Source: Novosphingobium sp. KCTC 2891
GTDB lineage: Bacteria; Pseudomonadota; Alphaproteobacteria; Sphingomonadales; Sphingomonadaceae
Reading direction: 5' to 3'
Assembly: GCF_025938155.1 (NCBI RefSeq)
Contig: NZ_JAPCZG010000005.1
Location: forward strand, 1 to 64,000
DNA length: 64,000 nucleotides
Numbering within the stretch: position 1 is the first letter of the stretch; every line of letters begins with the position of its first letter. The notes below the pieces were generated by a model that was given only the letters and a program-made list of their open reading frames with translations, made no database searches and had not been told where the DNA came from. Positions 15,871 to 23,540 of the stretch are shown here, piece after piece. A program made the position numbers and the translations under genes.

Positions 15871-17190
15871 ATGGGCAAGTTCATATTCCGCCTGCCGGAC
15901 ATCGGCGAAGGCATCGCCGAGGCCGAGATCGTCGCCTGGCACGTGAAGGTGGGCGATACGGTCGAGGAAGACGGCCGGATCGCAGACATGATGACCGACA
16001 AGGCGACGGTCGAGATGGAAAGCCCGGTTTCGGGCAGGGTAATCGAGGTTGCCGGCGAAGTGGGCGACGTGGTCGCCATCGGTTCGCCGCTGGTGGTGAT
16101 CGAGACCGAGGGGGCAGGGGAGGCCGAGGTTTCCGCACCCGCGCCTGCGCCGAAGGCCGAGGCGGTGGAGGAACGGATCGAGGCGGAAACACCCGCGCCG
16201 GAACCCGCGCCCCAGACAGCGCCAGCCCCTGTGGCCGCGACTGCGCCAACGCCCGCGCCGGCACCTCCGGCGCCCACGCGTGCACCGGCTCCGGCACAAG
16301 CTCACGCCCATTCCAGCGCACGCGTACTGGCCAGCCCGGCGGTGCGCCAGCGCGCGCGGGATCTGGGCATCGACCTGTCTGAAGTGCGTCCTTCCGAGGA
16401 AGGACGCATCCGGCACGCTGATCTCGACCAGTTCCTCGCCTACAACGCGGCGGGGGGTTATCGCTCGGCCGGGGCGGAGCGGGGCGACGAGGTGATCCGG
16501 GTAATCGGGATGCGCCGCCGCATTGCCGAGAACATGGCGGCGTCGAAGCGCCACATCCCGCACTTCTCCTATGTCGAGGAGTGTGACGTAACGGCACTGG
16601 AAGCGATGCGCGAGCAGCTCAACGCCAATCGGGGCGACAAGCCCAAGCTGACCTTGCTGCCGCTGCTGATCACCGCGTTCTGCCGCACGCTGCCGCAGTT
16701 TCCGATGCTCAACGCGCGGTATGACGACGAGGCTGGCGTCGTAACGCGTTACGGCGCGGTGCACATGGGCATGGCGGCGCAGACGCCGGCCGGGCTGATG
16801 GTGCCGGTGATCCGCAACGCGCAGTCGCTCAACCTGTGGCAACTCGCGCGCGAGATCGGCCGGCTGGCTGAAGCGGCGCGCAGCGGCACGGCGAAGCCGG
16901 AGGAGCTGTCCGGCTCGACGCTGACCGTTACGTCACTCGGTCCGCTGGGCGGCGTGGCGACGACGCCGGTGATCAACCGCCCGGAAGTGGCGATCATCGG
17001 GCCGAACCGCATCGTCGAGCGCCCGATGTTCGTTTCCGACGGAATGGGCGGGGAGCGCATCGAGAAGCGCAAGCTGATGAATATCTCGATCAGCTGCGAT
17101 CATCGCGTGGTCGATGGCTGGGATGCGGCCAGCTTCGTGCAGGCCGTGAAGAAGCTGATCGAAACGCCGGTGCTGCTGCTGGCCGACTGA
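15871..17190 (+). CDS. bkdB: Branched-chain 2-oxoacid dehydrogenase E2 (dihydrolipoyl acyltransferase)
   Basis: Core acyltransferase that passes the acyl group from lipoyl to CoA. The 439-residue protein has one N-terminal lipoyl domain (LPDIGEGIAEAEI; lipoylated K44 in MTDKATVEM), an Ala/Pro-rich linker about residues 85-150, a peripheral-subunit-binding domain (ASPAVRQRARDLGIDLSEV) near 155-190 and a C-terminal catalytic domain ending in the active-site DHRVVDG. It follows the E1 beta stop by 5 bp. No E3 gene follows; the lpd at 46.8 kb is a candidate supplier. Confidence 0.93.
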   Translation: MGKFIFRLPDIGEGIAEAEIVAWHVKVGDTVEEDGRIADMMTDKATVEMESPVSGRVIEVAGEVGDVVAIGSPLVVIETEGAGEAEVSAPAPAPKAEAVEERIEAETPAPEPAPQTAPAPVAATAPTPAPAPPAPTRAPAPAQAHAHSSARVLASPAVRQRARDLGIDLSEVRPSEEGRIRHADLDQFLAYNAAGGYRSAGAERGDEVIRVIGMRRRIAENMAASKRHIPHFSYVEECDVTALEAMREQLNANRGDKPKLTLLPLLITAFCRTLPQFPMLNARYDDEAGVVTRYGAVHMGMAAQTPAGLMVPVIRNAQSLNLWQLAREIGRLAEAARSGTAKPEELSGSTLTVTSLGPLGGVATTPVINRPEVAIIGPNRIVERPMFVSDGMGGERIEKRKLMNISISCDHRVVDGWDAASFVQAVKKLIETPVLLLAD

Positions 17191-17200
17191 TCGGAGACGA

Positions 17201-17677
17201 TTAGCGGACGATGCCGCGATAGGTCATCTGTCCGGCGCCGAGCGCGGCGATTGCGCCCGGCACGCGCCAGCGCAGGTGGGTGACGTCTTCGGGCGTCGCC
17301 CGCCGCAGCCGTCCGTCCGCCTCGCGTACGGCCAGGTCGCCGAGTTGGCCCCAGCTGCGTCCGCCATCGACCGACACTTCCTCGTCGCCCTGTGCGGTGC
17401 CCTGGAACGACACCGTGCGGGGCATCGGGTTGGTGACGGTGAATTCGCGTCCTTGCTGCGCCTTCCAGTTCACGACGAAGACCACGCGGTCGCCGGCGCG
17501 CAGGCGGTCGGCGCGTTCGAGTACGCGCGCGGTGCGGCCGTTGCCGGCAGGCTGGAAGCGTTCCACGAACACATCGCTGGCGAAACGCACCGGCTCCGCC
17601 GCGTGGGCCATGACCGGCGCTGCCGCTGCTGCCAGCGCGGCTCCTGCGGCCATGACTGTCGTCATCGTCCTGATCAT
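17201..17677 (-). CDS. Secreted protein of unknown function
   Basis: A 158-residue protein with a clear Sec signal peptide (MIRTMTTVMAAGAALAAAAAPVMAHA, cleavage after about residue 26). The mature part is beta-rich with RVVFVVNWKA, FTVTNPMPRTVSFQG and SVDGGRSWGQLG, resembling the DUF11/conserved-repeat type of beta-sandwich seen in exported proteins; I cannot name a function. Convergent with the E2 gene, 10 bp between stops. A CtrA-like pair of half sites lies about 60 bp upstream. Confidence 0.7.
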   Translation of the reverse strand: MIRTMTTVMAAGAALAAAAAPVMAHAAEPVRFASDVFVERFQPAGNGRTARVLERADRLRAGDRVVFVVNWKAQQGREFTVTNPMPRTVSFQGTAQGDEEVSVDGGRSWGQLGDLAVREADGRLRRATPEDVTHLRWRVPGAIAALGAGQMTYRGIVR

Positions 17678-17736
17678 CGTATCTTGCCCCTCACGGCATC
17701 CCGTTGCCGTTGGGGGCAGGTGTCTCACGCGTCCGG

Positions 17737-17752
17737 CTAATGTTTGGTTAAC
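17737..17752 (-). promoter_or_regulatory. CtrA-like binding site upstream of the secreted protein gene
   Basis: CTAA-N7-TTAAC, one mismatch from the alphaproteobacterial CtrA consensus TTAA-N7-TTAAC, 60 bp ahead of the ATG at 17677. A single match of this short motif is weak evidence. Confidence 0.3.
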
Positions 17753-17824
17753 GCCATAGAAACCACGTTTTCGCGCCGTTCGCCGTGTGTGCGAGGCTGT
17801 TGAAAAAATCTTCGCTGCAATTTG

Positions 17825-17853
17825 TTGACAGCCGCCGGCACCTGCCATAGAGG
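17825..17853 (+). promoter_or_regulatory. Predicted promoter of the tRNA-Asp pair
   Basis: Perfect -35 TTGACA (17825-17830), 17-bp spacer, TAGAGG (17848-17853), about 20 bp upstream of the first tRNA-Asp. Confidence 0.75.
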
Positions 17854-17873
17854 CGCGGCTCCCAAGCGGAAAC

Positions 17874-17950
17874 GCGGGTGTAGCTCAGTTGGTTAGAGTG
17901 CCGGCCTGTCACGCCGGAGGTCGCGGGTTCGAGCCCCGTCACTCGCGCCA
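17874..17950 (+). tRNA. tRNA-Asp (anticodon GTC), copy 1
   Basis: 77-nt cloverleaf with encoded CCA. Anticodon stem CCGGC/GCCGG closes loop CTGTCAC; GTC is at 17908-17910. Acceptor arms GCGGGTG/CACTCGC pair with one G-U. Confidence 0.97.
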
Positions 17951-17966
17951 TTCGCTTTGGGAATAT

Positions 17967-17994
17967 AAAAGGGCGCTTTGTGGCGCCTTTTTTT
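17967..17994 (+). terminator. Terminator between the two tRNA-Asp genes
   Basis: GGCGC, short loop, GCGCC flanked by an A-run and a run of seven T. It follows copy 1, so copy 2 either depends on read-through or has its own start. Confidence 0.75.
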
Positions 17995-18002
17995 GACGAT
18001 GA

Positions 18003-18079
18003 GCGGGTGTAGCTCAGTTGGTTAGAGTGCCGGCCTGTCACGCCGGAGGTCGCGGGTTCGAGCCCCGTCACTCGCGCCA
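18003..18079 (+). tRNA. tRNA-Asp (anticodon GTC), copy 2
   Basis: Identical over all 77 nt to copy 1, offset by 129 bp; anticodon at 18037-18039. The flanks differ, showing a gene duplication kept identical rather than a recent large tandem repeat. Confidence 0.97.
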
Positions 18080-18091
18080 TCGTCGAAAATG

Positions 18092-18118
18092 AAAAGGCGC
18101 CCCGCGGGGCGCCTTTTT
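18092..18118 (+). terminator. Rho-independent terminator after tRNA-Asp copy 2
   Basis: AAAAGGCGCCCC, 2-nt apex, GGGGCGCCTTTTT: a 12-bp near-perfect stem with U-run. Being symmetrical it may also serve the convergent DUF2842 transcript. Confidence 0.9.
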
Positions 18119-18152
18119 CGTTTCCGCCGTCGGCTTGGTTCCGCTGGGGACA

Positions 18153-18377
18153 TCAGCCCCAGCGGCCGGTTTCCATCCAGATCAGGAAGCGACGCAGCGG
18201 CAGCAGCCAGACAATGCCCAGCACCAGGTAGATCGGCACCTGCGCGAGCACCGGCAGCATGCCGACGAGTCCGGACAGCGTGGCGACCAGAAAGGCGTAG
18301 AGGCCCAGCGCGACCAGAAGGGCCAGAACGCCCACCGGCTTGCGCCAGGTCGGGCGGGCCGACTTGAATTCGTCCAT
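18153..18377 (-). CDS. DUF2842 small membrane protein
   Basis: A 74-residue protein with PTWRKPVG near the N-terminus, two hydrophobic helices (about 17-40 and 45-65) and the C-terminal LPLRRFLIWMETGRW. This is the pattern of DUF2842, an alphaproteobacterial inner-membrane family without known role. GGGAG precedes the ATG. It follows fau with 2 bp between fau stop and its start region and is probably the last gene of the zapA-6S-fau cluster. Confidence 0.8.
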   Translation of the reverse strand: MDEFKSARPTWRKPVGVLALLVALGLYAFLVATLSGLVGMLPVLAQVPIYLVLGIVWLLPLRRFLIWMETGRWG

Positions 18378-18379
18378 CG

Positions 18380-18958
18380 TCAGTTCTCCCACGGGCCATA
18401 GAGCCGCGTCGGCGTGACCACCGCGCGCAGGGGGTGGTCATGTGCCTCGCGCGGGAGGCTTTCGACGCGTTGACTGTCCCACGCAAGGCCGATCGCGGGA
18501 ACGCCGGGATGGGCGCCAAGCCAGCGATCATAGTGTCCGCCGCCCTGGCCGAGTCGGTGGCCGTCGTCGGTGAAGCCGAGCAGCGGCACAAACAGCAGGT
18601 CTGGCGTGACGGGCTCTGCGTCCATCAGCGGTTGCGCCACGCCCCAGGGGCCAGGCTCCAGCAGATCGTTGATGTGGGGCGAATCCCAACCGCGAAATTC
18701 CATCGGTGCCTCGCGTCCGGCAAACCACGGCAACGCGATCCGATGGCCGGCCTCATGGAAAAACCGCGCATAGGAAAGCGCAGGGGCCTCTTCCGGGGTA
18801 GGAAGGTAAAGGCCGATATTGGCCCCTTCCGGAATAAGCGGCAGCAGCGGCGCGGGCGGGCGCATGAACAGCAGCGCCTTGATCCGGGGATCGAGCGCGG
18901 CAACGTGCGCCTTGCGAGCCGCGCGCAGTTCCTTCCGCAGGGCAGCCTTGCTCTCCAC
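18380..18958 (-). CDS. fau: 5-formyltetrahydrofolate cyclo-ligase
   Basis: Converts 5-formyl-THF to 5,10-methenyl-THF with ATP. The 192-residue protein shows the N-terminal KAALRKELRAARKAH, LPWF..EFR, and the family signature GQGGGHYDRWL with downstream GLAWDSQ. I take the GTG at 18956-18958 as start: GGAGA lies seven bases upstream and the protein then begins as in homologues; an upstream in-frame ATG at 19003 would run into the probable 6S RNA. The zapA-6S-fau order is the classic arrangement in proteobacteria. Confidence 0.9.
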   Translation of the reverse strand: MESKAALRKELRAARKAHVAALDPRIKALLFMRPPAPLLPLIPEGANIGLYLPTPEEAPALSYARFFHEAGHRIALPWFAGREAPMEFRGWDSPHINDLLEPGPWGVAQPLMDAEPVTPDLLFVPLLGFTDDGHRLGQGGGHYDRWLGAHPGVPAIGLAWDSQRVESLPREAHDHPLRAVVTPTRLYGPWEN

Positions 18959-18974
18959 GCTGTGATCTCCGCAG

Positions 18975-19110
18975 GTTGTAAAGGGGGGTGACGGGCCCAC
19001 CATAGGTCGTTTGCTCGGAAAATCCTCCGACGCCTCAACGTCAGGTGGGAGCCATATGCACCGGACCCCACTGTGACCAGTGTGATACGGGCAGGGACAG
19101 CCCCCTAGGA
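18975..19110 (-). ncRNA. ssrS: Probable 6S RNA (approximate ends)
   Basis: The 214-bp space between zapA and fau is where 6S RNA lies in most proteobacteria. On the minus strand AGGGGGCTGTCCC (5' side, near 19106) can pair with the CCCCCC run near 18983-18988, the closing-stem architecture of 6S, and the interior (GTGGGGTCCGG...CCTGACGTTGAGGCGTCGG) holds further hairpins, with GACG..CGTC a clear one. A TATAAG -10-like hexamer sits at about 19115-19120. The RNA would bind sigma-70 RNA polymerase. Ends are estimates; covariance scoring was not possible. Confidence 0.65.
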
Positions 19111-19172
19111 TTGCTTATAGCCTCAGGGATGTTCAATCGGCTCGTGCCGGGCAGATCCCGTCACCGCTTGAT

Positions 19173-19520
19173 TTAGGCGTCCGTGGCCGTTTGCTCAAGG
19201 TGCGCGGCAAGTTTTTCGACACGCGCGGCCAGCGCTTCGACGCGGGCGACCATTTCGGGCGACGGGCCTTCCGGCTCCGGCGCGACTTCAGGAGTCGGCG
19301 GGGCAGGGGGAGGAGCCTGCTTGTGCGCCTCGTGCAGTTCGTCGGCCAGCACCAGCGCGGCAAACAGCAGCATCCGCGTCTCGCTCTGTCCCGATCCGCC
19401 AGCCATGCGTCCGACACGATCCTCGATCATGCGGCCGAGCATCTCGATATGGCTTTCCTCGCCGGTCGCCGCAGAGACGGTGAACGGTCGATTTCCGATC
19501 TGAAGCAAGACGTTAGGCAT
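19173..19520 (-). CDS. zapA: Cell division protein ZapA
   Basis: FtsZ-bundling protein of the early Z-ring. The 115-residue protein has the ZapA globular head (LQIGNRPFTVSAATGEESHIEMLGRMI) including the RMLLFAALVLADEL helix, a Pro/Glu-rich linker about 70-87, and a C-terminal coiled coil. The proline-rich insertion before the coil is unusual against E. coli ZapA. It lies 9 bp after the coiled-coil gene on the same strand, suggesting one operon. Confidence 0.9.
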   Translation of the reverse strand: MPNVLLQIGNRPFTVSAATGEESHIEMLGRMIEDRVGRMAGGSGQSETRMLLFAALVLADELHEAHKQAPPPAPPTPEVAPEPEGPSPEMVARVEALAARVEKLAAHLEQTATDA

Positions 19521-19529
19521 GATCGGGGA

Positions 19530-19754
19530 TCATCCGCGCGGGCTGGGGAGGTTGGCGAGCAGCAGGTCGAGCTGGCGAAGTTCCTGCGCGACCGTATCCT
19601 TCAGCTTGCGATGCCGGTTGCGCAATTCACCCAGTTCCGCCTCGGCGGCGTTGTCCTGCGCCGCCGCTTCGGCCTGCCGTTCGACAGCACCTTCGATGCG
19701 CGCCAGCGCCTGCTCGATCCGGTCGAGCGCTGTGTCCAGAGCTTCCATCGCCAT
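19530..19754 (-). CDS. Small coiled-coil protein upstream of zapA
   Basis: A 74-residue protein predicted to be almost wholly helical with heptad-like spacing (ALDTALDRIEQALARIEGAVE, then ELGELRNRHRKLKDTVAQEL). I do not recognise a named family, but small coiled-coil proteins beside zapA occur across sphingomonads and it may act in the divisome, in the manner of ZapB; this is inference from position and shape. ATG 19754 or 19748 are both possible (AGAGACG precedes both). It is embedded at the end of a 1216-codon antisense open frame that is not itself a gene. Confidence 0.7.
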   Translation of the reverse strand: MAMEALDTALDRIEQALARIEGAVERQAEAAAQDNAAEAELGELRNRHRKLKDTVAQELRQLDLLLANLPSPRG

Positions 19755-20066
19755 CGTCTCTAGCGCTAGCACACTGTCCAAAGCGCGCAAGCGCCTGAAC
19801 GATGCGGTCCCCAGCTTTGCGAAGCTGACCGGCATTGCCAAGAGGCGGGGAGAAGAACAGGGCGCAGGGACGGGCCCTGTCCGGGGCCTGGCACTGTGAA
19901 GGGGTTGCAAATCGGATCCCGCATTCGTATGCGCCAAAACGCTACGAGGGACCGATGCATTCGCCTGCCAGCCTTGACGCTGGGGGGCAGGGTGACCAAA
20001 GAGACCCCGCTCCGAATCACCGGCTAAACGCGCGCCCCCGCGCGCTGGAAGGGCTTTTCTCAGGTT
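19755..20066. other. Divergent control region between zapA operon and tkt, with structured leader
   Basis: No gene is seen. On the plus strand three hairpins follow one another before tkt: CCTGCC/GGCAGG at 19964-19991 (with inner AGC/GCT), GGTGA/TCACC at 19991-20021, and CGCGCG/CGCGCG at 20029-20044, the last followed by TTTTCT. They lie in the predicted tkt 5' leader. Confidence 0.5.
19905..19933 (+). promoter_or_regulatory. Possible promoter of the tkt-gap-pgk-fba operon
   Basis: TTGCAA (19905-19910), 17-bp spacer, TATGCG (19928-19933). This would give a leader of about 125 nt before tkt. Confidence 0.4.
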
Positions 20067-22037
20067 ATGACTCGTGAACCCACCGCGCTGGCGCCCATGG
20101 CCAACGCGATCCGTGCGCTCGCCATGGACGCGGTCCAGGCTGCCAATTCCGGTCACCCCGGCATGCCCATGGGCATGGCCGACGTTGCCACGGTGCTCTG
20201 GTCGCAGTTCCTGAAATTCGATCCCAGCGCGCCCAAGTGGAGCGACCGCGACCGCTTCGTGCTGTCTGCGGGCCACGGCTCGATGCTGATCTACGCGCTG
20301 CTGCATCTCTCTGGCTACGACAGCCCGACGATGGAAGACATCCGCAACTTCCGCCAGATGAACAGCGTCTGCGCCGGCCATCCCGAGAACTTCCTGATCG
20401 ACGGCGTGGAATGCACCACGGGTCCGCTGGGGCAGGGCGTGGCGATGGCAGTCGGCATGGCGATGGCCGAGCGTCATCTCAATGCGCAGTTCGGTGACGA
20501 TCTGGTCGACCACAAGACCTGGGTGATCGCCGGCGACGGCTGCCTGATGGAAGGCCTGAACCACGAGGCGATCGGCCTTGCGGGCACGCTCAAGCTGGGC
20601 CGCCTCAACGTGCTGTGGGACGACAACAAGATCACCATCGATGGCGACACCTCGCTGTCGACGAGCGAAGACGTCCTCGCCCGCTATGCCGCGACGGGCT
20701 GGCACACCGCCACCTGCGACGGGCACGACTTTGCCGACATCGCACGCGCGCTGGCCGAAGCTGCCGCCGATCCGCGTCCGTCGCTGGTCGCCTGCCGCAC
20801 CGTGATCGGCAAGGGTGCGCCCAACAAGCAGGGCGGCCATAACGTCCACGGCTCGCCGCTGGGCGCAGACGAGATCGCCGCCGCGCGCGAATACCTGGGC
20901 TGGACGGCCGCTCCGTTCGAGATCCCGGCGGACATCCTTGCCAACTGGCGTTCGACCGGCGAGGCCGGCAAGGCGGTGCATGCGGCGTGGGTCGCCCGCG
21001 CCGCCGCGAACCCCAAGGCTGCTGAACTCGCGCGCCGCATGGCTGGGGATCTTCCCGCCGACACCGGCTTCGATGCCTACATCCAGTCGCTGATCGCCAA
21101 CCCGCCCAAGGTGGCCACCCGCAAGTCGAGCGAGATGGCGCTGGAAGCGTTCACCGCCGCGATTCCCGAGATGGTCGGCGGTTCGGCCGATCTCACCGGT
21201 TCGAACCTGACCAAGACCAAGTCGACCGCGCCGTTCTCGGCGGACAGCTACGACGGTCGCTATGTGTTCTATGGCATCCGCGAATTCGGCATGGCCGCCG
21301 CGATGAACGGCATGGCGTTGCACGGCGGGATCATCCCCTACGGCGGCACCTTCCTCGTGTTCGCCGACTACTGCCGCAATGCAATCCGTATGTCGGCATT
21401 GCAGCACATCCGCTCGATCTACGTGCTCAGCCACGATTCGATCGGCCTCGGCGAAGACGGCCCGACCCACCAGCCGGTCGAGCATGTGATGAGCCTGCGT
21501 CTGATCCCCGGCCTCAAGGTGTTCCGCCCGGCCGATGCGATCGAGACCGCCGAAGCCTGGGCGCTGGCGCTTGCGGACAAGCACGCCTCCTCTGTCCTCG
21601 CGCTGTCGCGTCAGAACCTGCCGCCGGTGCGCTTCGATGCCGAGATGAAGAGCGCCAAGGGCGCCTATCGCCTCACCGCAGCCGAAGCCCCGCGCAAGGT
21701 CGTGCTGGTTGCCACCGGCTCGGAAGTGGCGCTGGCGAAGGACGTGGCCGGTGCGCTCGAAGCCCAGGGCATCGGTGCGGACGTGGTTTCGGCCCCGTGC
21801 CTCGAACTGTTCGACGCGCAGGATGCCGCCTACCGCGCCGACGTGCTGCCGGCCGACGTGCTCAAGGTCTCGATCGAGGCGGGCGTCACCATGGGCTGGC
21901 ACAAGTATGTCGGCGATGGCCTGACCATCGGCCTGGACACCTTCGGCGCTTCCGCGCCGGCCGAAGAGCTGTTCGACCACTTCGGCTTCTCCGTGGACAA
22001 GATCGTTCCCCGGATTCTCGCCCGACTGGGCAATTAA
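20067..22037 (+). CDS. tkt: Transketolase
   Basis: TDP enzyme moving two-carbon units between sugar phosphates in the pentose phosphate pathway. The 656-residue protein is full length: N-terminal NSGHPGMPMGMAD, TDP/Mg motif GDGCLMEGLNHEA..WDDNKITIDG, central GGSADLTGSN, and YGGTFLVFADYCR..SHDSIGLGEDGPTHQPVE of the pyrimidine domain. First gene of the operon; gap starts 27 bp after its stop. Confidence 0.97.
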   Translation: MTREPTALAPMANAIRALAMDAVQAANSGHPGMPMGMADVATVLWSQFLKFDPSAPKWSDRDRFVLSAGHGSMLIYALLHLSGYDSPTMEDIRNFRQMNSVCAGHPENFLIDGVECTTGPLGQGVAMAVGMAMAERHLNAQFGDDLVDHKTWVIAGDGCLMEGLNHEAIGLAGTLKLGRLNVLWDDNKITIDGDTSLSTSEDVLARYAATGWHTATCDGHDFADIARALAEAAADPRPSLVACRTVIGKGAPNKQGGHNVHGSPLGADEIAAAREYLGWTAAPFEIPADILANWRSTGEAGKAVHAAWVARAAANPKAAELARRMAGDLPADTGFDAYIQSLIANPPKVATRKSSEMALEAFTAAIPEMVGGSADLTGSNLTKTKSTAPFSADSYDGRYVFYGIREFGMAAAMNGMALHGGIIPYGGTFLVFADYCRNAIRMSALQHIRSIYVLSHDSIGLGEDGPTHQPVEHVMSLRLIPGLKVFRPADAIETAEAWALALADKHASSVLALSRQNLPPVRFDAEMKSAKGAYRLTAAEAPRKVVLVATGSEVALAKDVAGALEAQGIGADVVSAPCLELFDAQDAAYRADVLPADVLKVSIEAGVTMGWHKYVGDGLTIGLDTFGASAPAEELFDHFGFSVDKIVPRILARLGN

Positions 22038-22064
22038 CGGACTAAAAGCAGGGAGTTTTGCGAC

Positions 22065-23072
22065 ATGGCGACCAAGGTTGCGATCAACGGTTTCGGACGT
22101 ATCGGGCGCAATGTTGCCCGCGCCATCCTCGAGCGCCCCGAATGCGGGCTCGAGCTGGTTTCGATCAATGATCTGGCGGATGCTAAGGCGAACGCCCTGC
22201 TGTTCAAGCGCGACAGCGTCCACGGCGCCTTCTCGGGCGACGTGTCGGTCGATGGCAACGACCTGATCGTCAACGGCAAGCGCATCCAGGTGACCGCCGA
22301 GCGCGATCCGGCGAACCTGCCGCACGCCGCCAACGGCATCGACATCGCGCTGGAATGCACGGGCTTCTTCACCAACCGCGACGGCGGCCAGAAGCACATC
22401 GATGCGGGCGCCAAGCGCGTGCTGATCTCGGCTCCGGCCAAGAACGTCGATCTCACGGTCGTGTTCGGCGTGAACCACGACAAGCTGACCGGCGATCACA
22501 AGATCGTGTCGAACGCCTCGTGCACCACGAACTGCCTGGCCCCGATGGCCAAGGTCCTGCACGAAGCCATCGGCATCGAGCGCGGCCTGATGACCACGAT
22601 CCACTCGTACACCAACGACCAGAAGATCCTGGACCAGATCCACAGCGATCCGCGCCGCGCCCGCGCTGCCGCGATGAACATGATCCCGACCAGCACCGGC
22701 GCCGCCGTTGCCGTGGGTGAAGTGCTGCCCGACCTGAAGGGCAAGCTCGACGGTTCGTCGATCCGCGTGCCGACCCCGAACGTTTCGGTCGTCGACCTGA
22801 CCTTCACGCCGAAGCGCGACACGAGCGTCGAGGAAGTCAACGGCCTGCTCAAGGCTGCGGCCGACGGCGCGCTGAAGGGCGTGCTGGGCTACACGGCCGA
22901 GCCGCTGGTCTCGATCGACTTCAACCACGATCCGCACTCGTCGACGATCGACAGCCTCGAGACCGCCGTGCTCGAAGGCAAGCTGGTGCGCGTTCTGTCG
23001 TGGTACGACAACGAGTGGGGCTTCTCGAACCGCATGCTCGACACCGCGGGCGCGATGGCGAAGTTCCTCTAA
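22065..23072 (+). CDS. gap: Glyceraldehyde-3-phosphate dehydrogenase, type I
   Basis: Oxidises glyceraldehyde 3-phosphate to 1,3-bisphosphoglycerate. The 335-residue protein has the Rossmann [10 protein letters not shown] at the N-terminus, the catalytic [12 protein letters not shown] with C153, HSYTNDQ with the active-site His and [12 protein letters not shown] at the end. The cofactor-determining residue after the second strand is in SINDLAD, where Asp suggests NAD preference. A GGGAG precedes the ATG. Confidence 0.97.
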   Translation: MATKVAINGFGRIGRNVARAILERPECGLELVSINDLADAKANALLFKRDSVHGAFSGDVSVDGNDLIVNGKRIQVTAERDPANLPHAANGIDIALECTGFFTNRDGGQKHIDAGAKRVLISAPAKNVDLTVVFGVNHDKLTGDHKIVSNASCTTNCLAPMAKVLHEAIGIERGLMTTIHSYTNDQKILDQIHSDPRRARAAAMNMIPTSTGAAVAVGEVLPDLKGKLDGSSIRVPTPNVSVVDLTFTPKRDTSVEEVNGLLKAAADGALKGVLGYTAEPLVSIDFNHDPHSSTIDSLETAVLEGKLVRVLSWYDNEWGFSNRMLDTAGAMAKFL

Positions 23073-23078
23073 GACCCG

Positions 23079-23540
23079 ATGGATGCGGGACTTCTCAAGG
23101 GCATCGCGCGGCATGACCGGCCGCGCGGCCCCATCGAGACGGTGTCCCGTGTCCGCGTAACCGAAGGCGAGGGCGTCCACGGCGATCTGCGTGGCGCCCT
23201 CCGCCCCGGCAAGACCGGCAAGCGCCAGATCACGCTGATGGAGGCGGAATCGTGGACCGCGGCGATGGCCGAACTTGGCCTGGACCTGCCGTGGCGCGTG
23301 CGCCGTGCCAACCTGCTGGTCGAAGGATTGCGCCTGCCGCGCGAACCCGGTGCCATCATCCGCATCGGTGATACTTTACGCATTCGCGTCACCTGCGAAT
23401 GCGACCCATGCAACCGCATGGACGAAATCGCCCCCGGCCTGAAGGTCGCGCTCCTGCCCGATTGGCGCGGCGGGGTGTGCGGCAAGGTCATCAGCGATGG
23501 CGATATCGCCATCGGCGACGAAGTGAGGATCGAGACATGA
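23079..23540 (+). CDS. MOSC-domain protein
   Basis: A 153-residue stand-alone MOSC domain (beta-barrel related to the C-terminal part of molybdenum cofactor sulfurase). Visible features are [20 protein letters not shown], the [10 protein letters not shown] strand and the cysteine motif CECDPCNRM (106-111), whose last cysteine is the family's candidate sulfur carrier. It might transfer sulfur to a molybdenum cofactor or other acceptor; no Mo enzyme is in the window. It starts 6 bp after gap and its stop overlaps the pgk start in ATGA, so it is firmly inside the glycolytic operon. Confidence 0.85.
   Translation: MDAGLLKGIARHDRPRGPIETVSRVRVTEGEGVHGDLRGALRPGKTGKRQITLMEAESWTAAMAELGLDLPWRVRRANLLVEGLRLPREPGAIIRIGDTLRIRVTCECDPCNRMDEIAPGLKVALLPDWRGGVCGKVISDGDIAIGDEVRIET

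Noticed and set aside
17748..18080. Antisense frame repeating MARVTGLEPATSGVTGRH twice
   Set aside because: It is the reverse complement of the two tRNA-Asp genes, a well-known false protein in databases.
18381..19003. Longer fau start at ATG 19003
   Set aside because: It would extend into the probable 6S RNA and has no ribosome site, whereas GTG 18958 has GGAGA at good spacing.
19530..23180. Open frame of 1216 codons antisense to tkt and gap
   Set aside because: It is the GC-rich mirror of the two real genes: His/Arg/Gln-rich with no domain. Only its last 74 codons, lying outside tkt, look like a gene and are listed separately.
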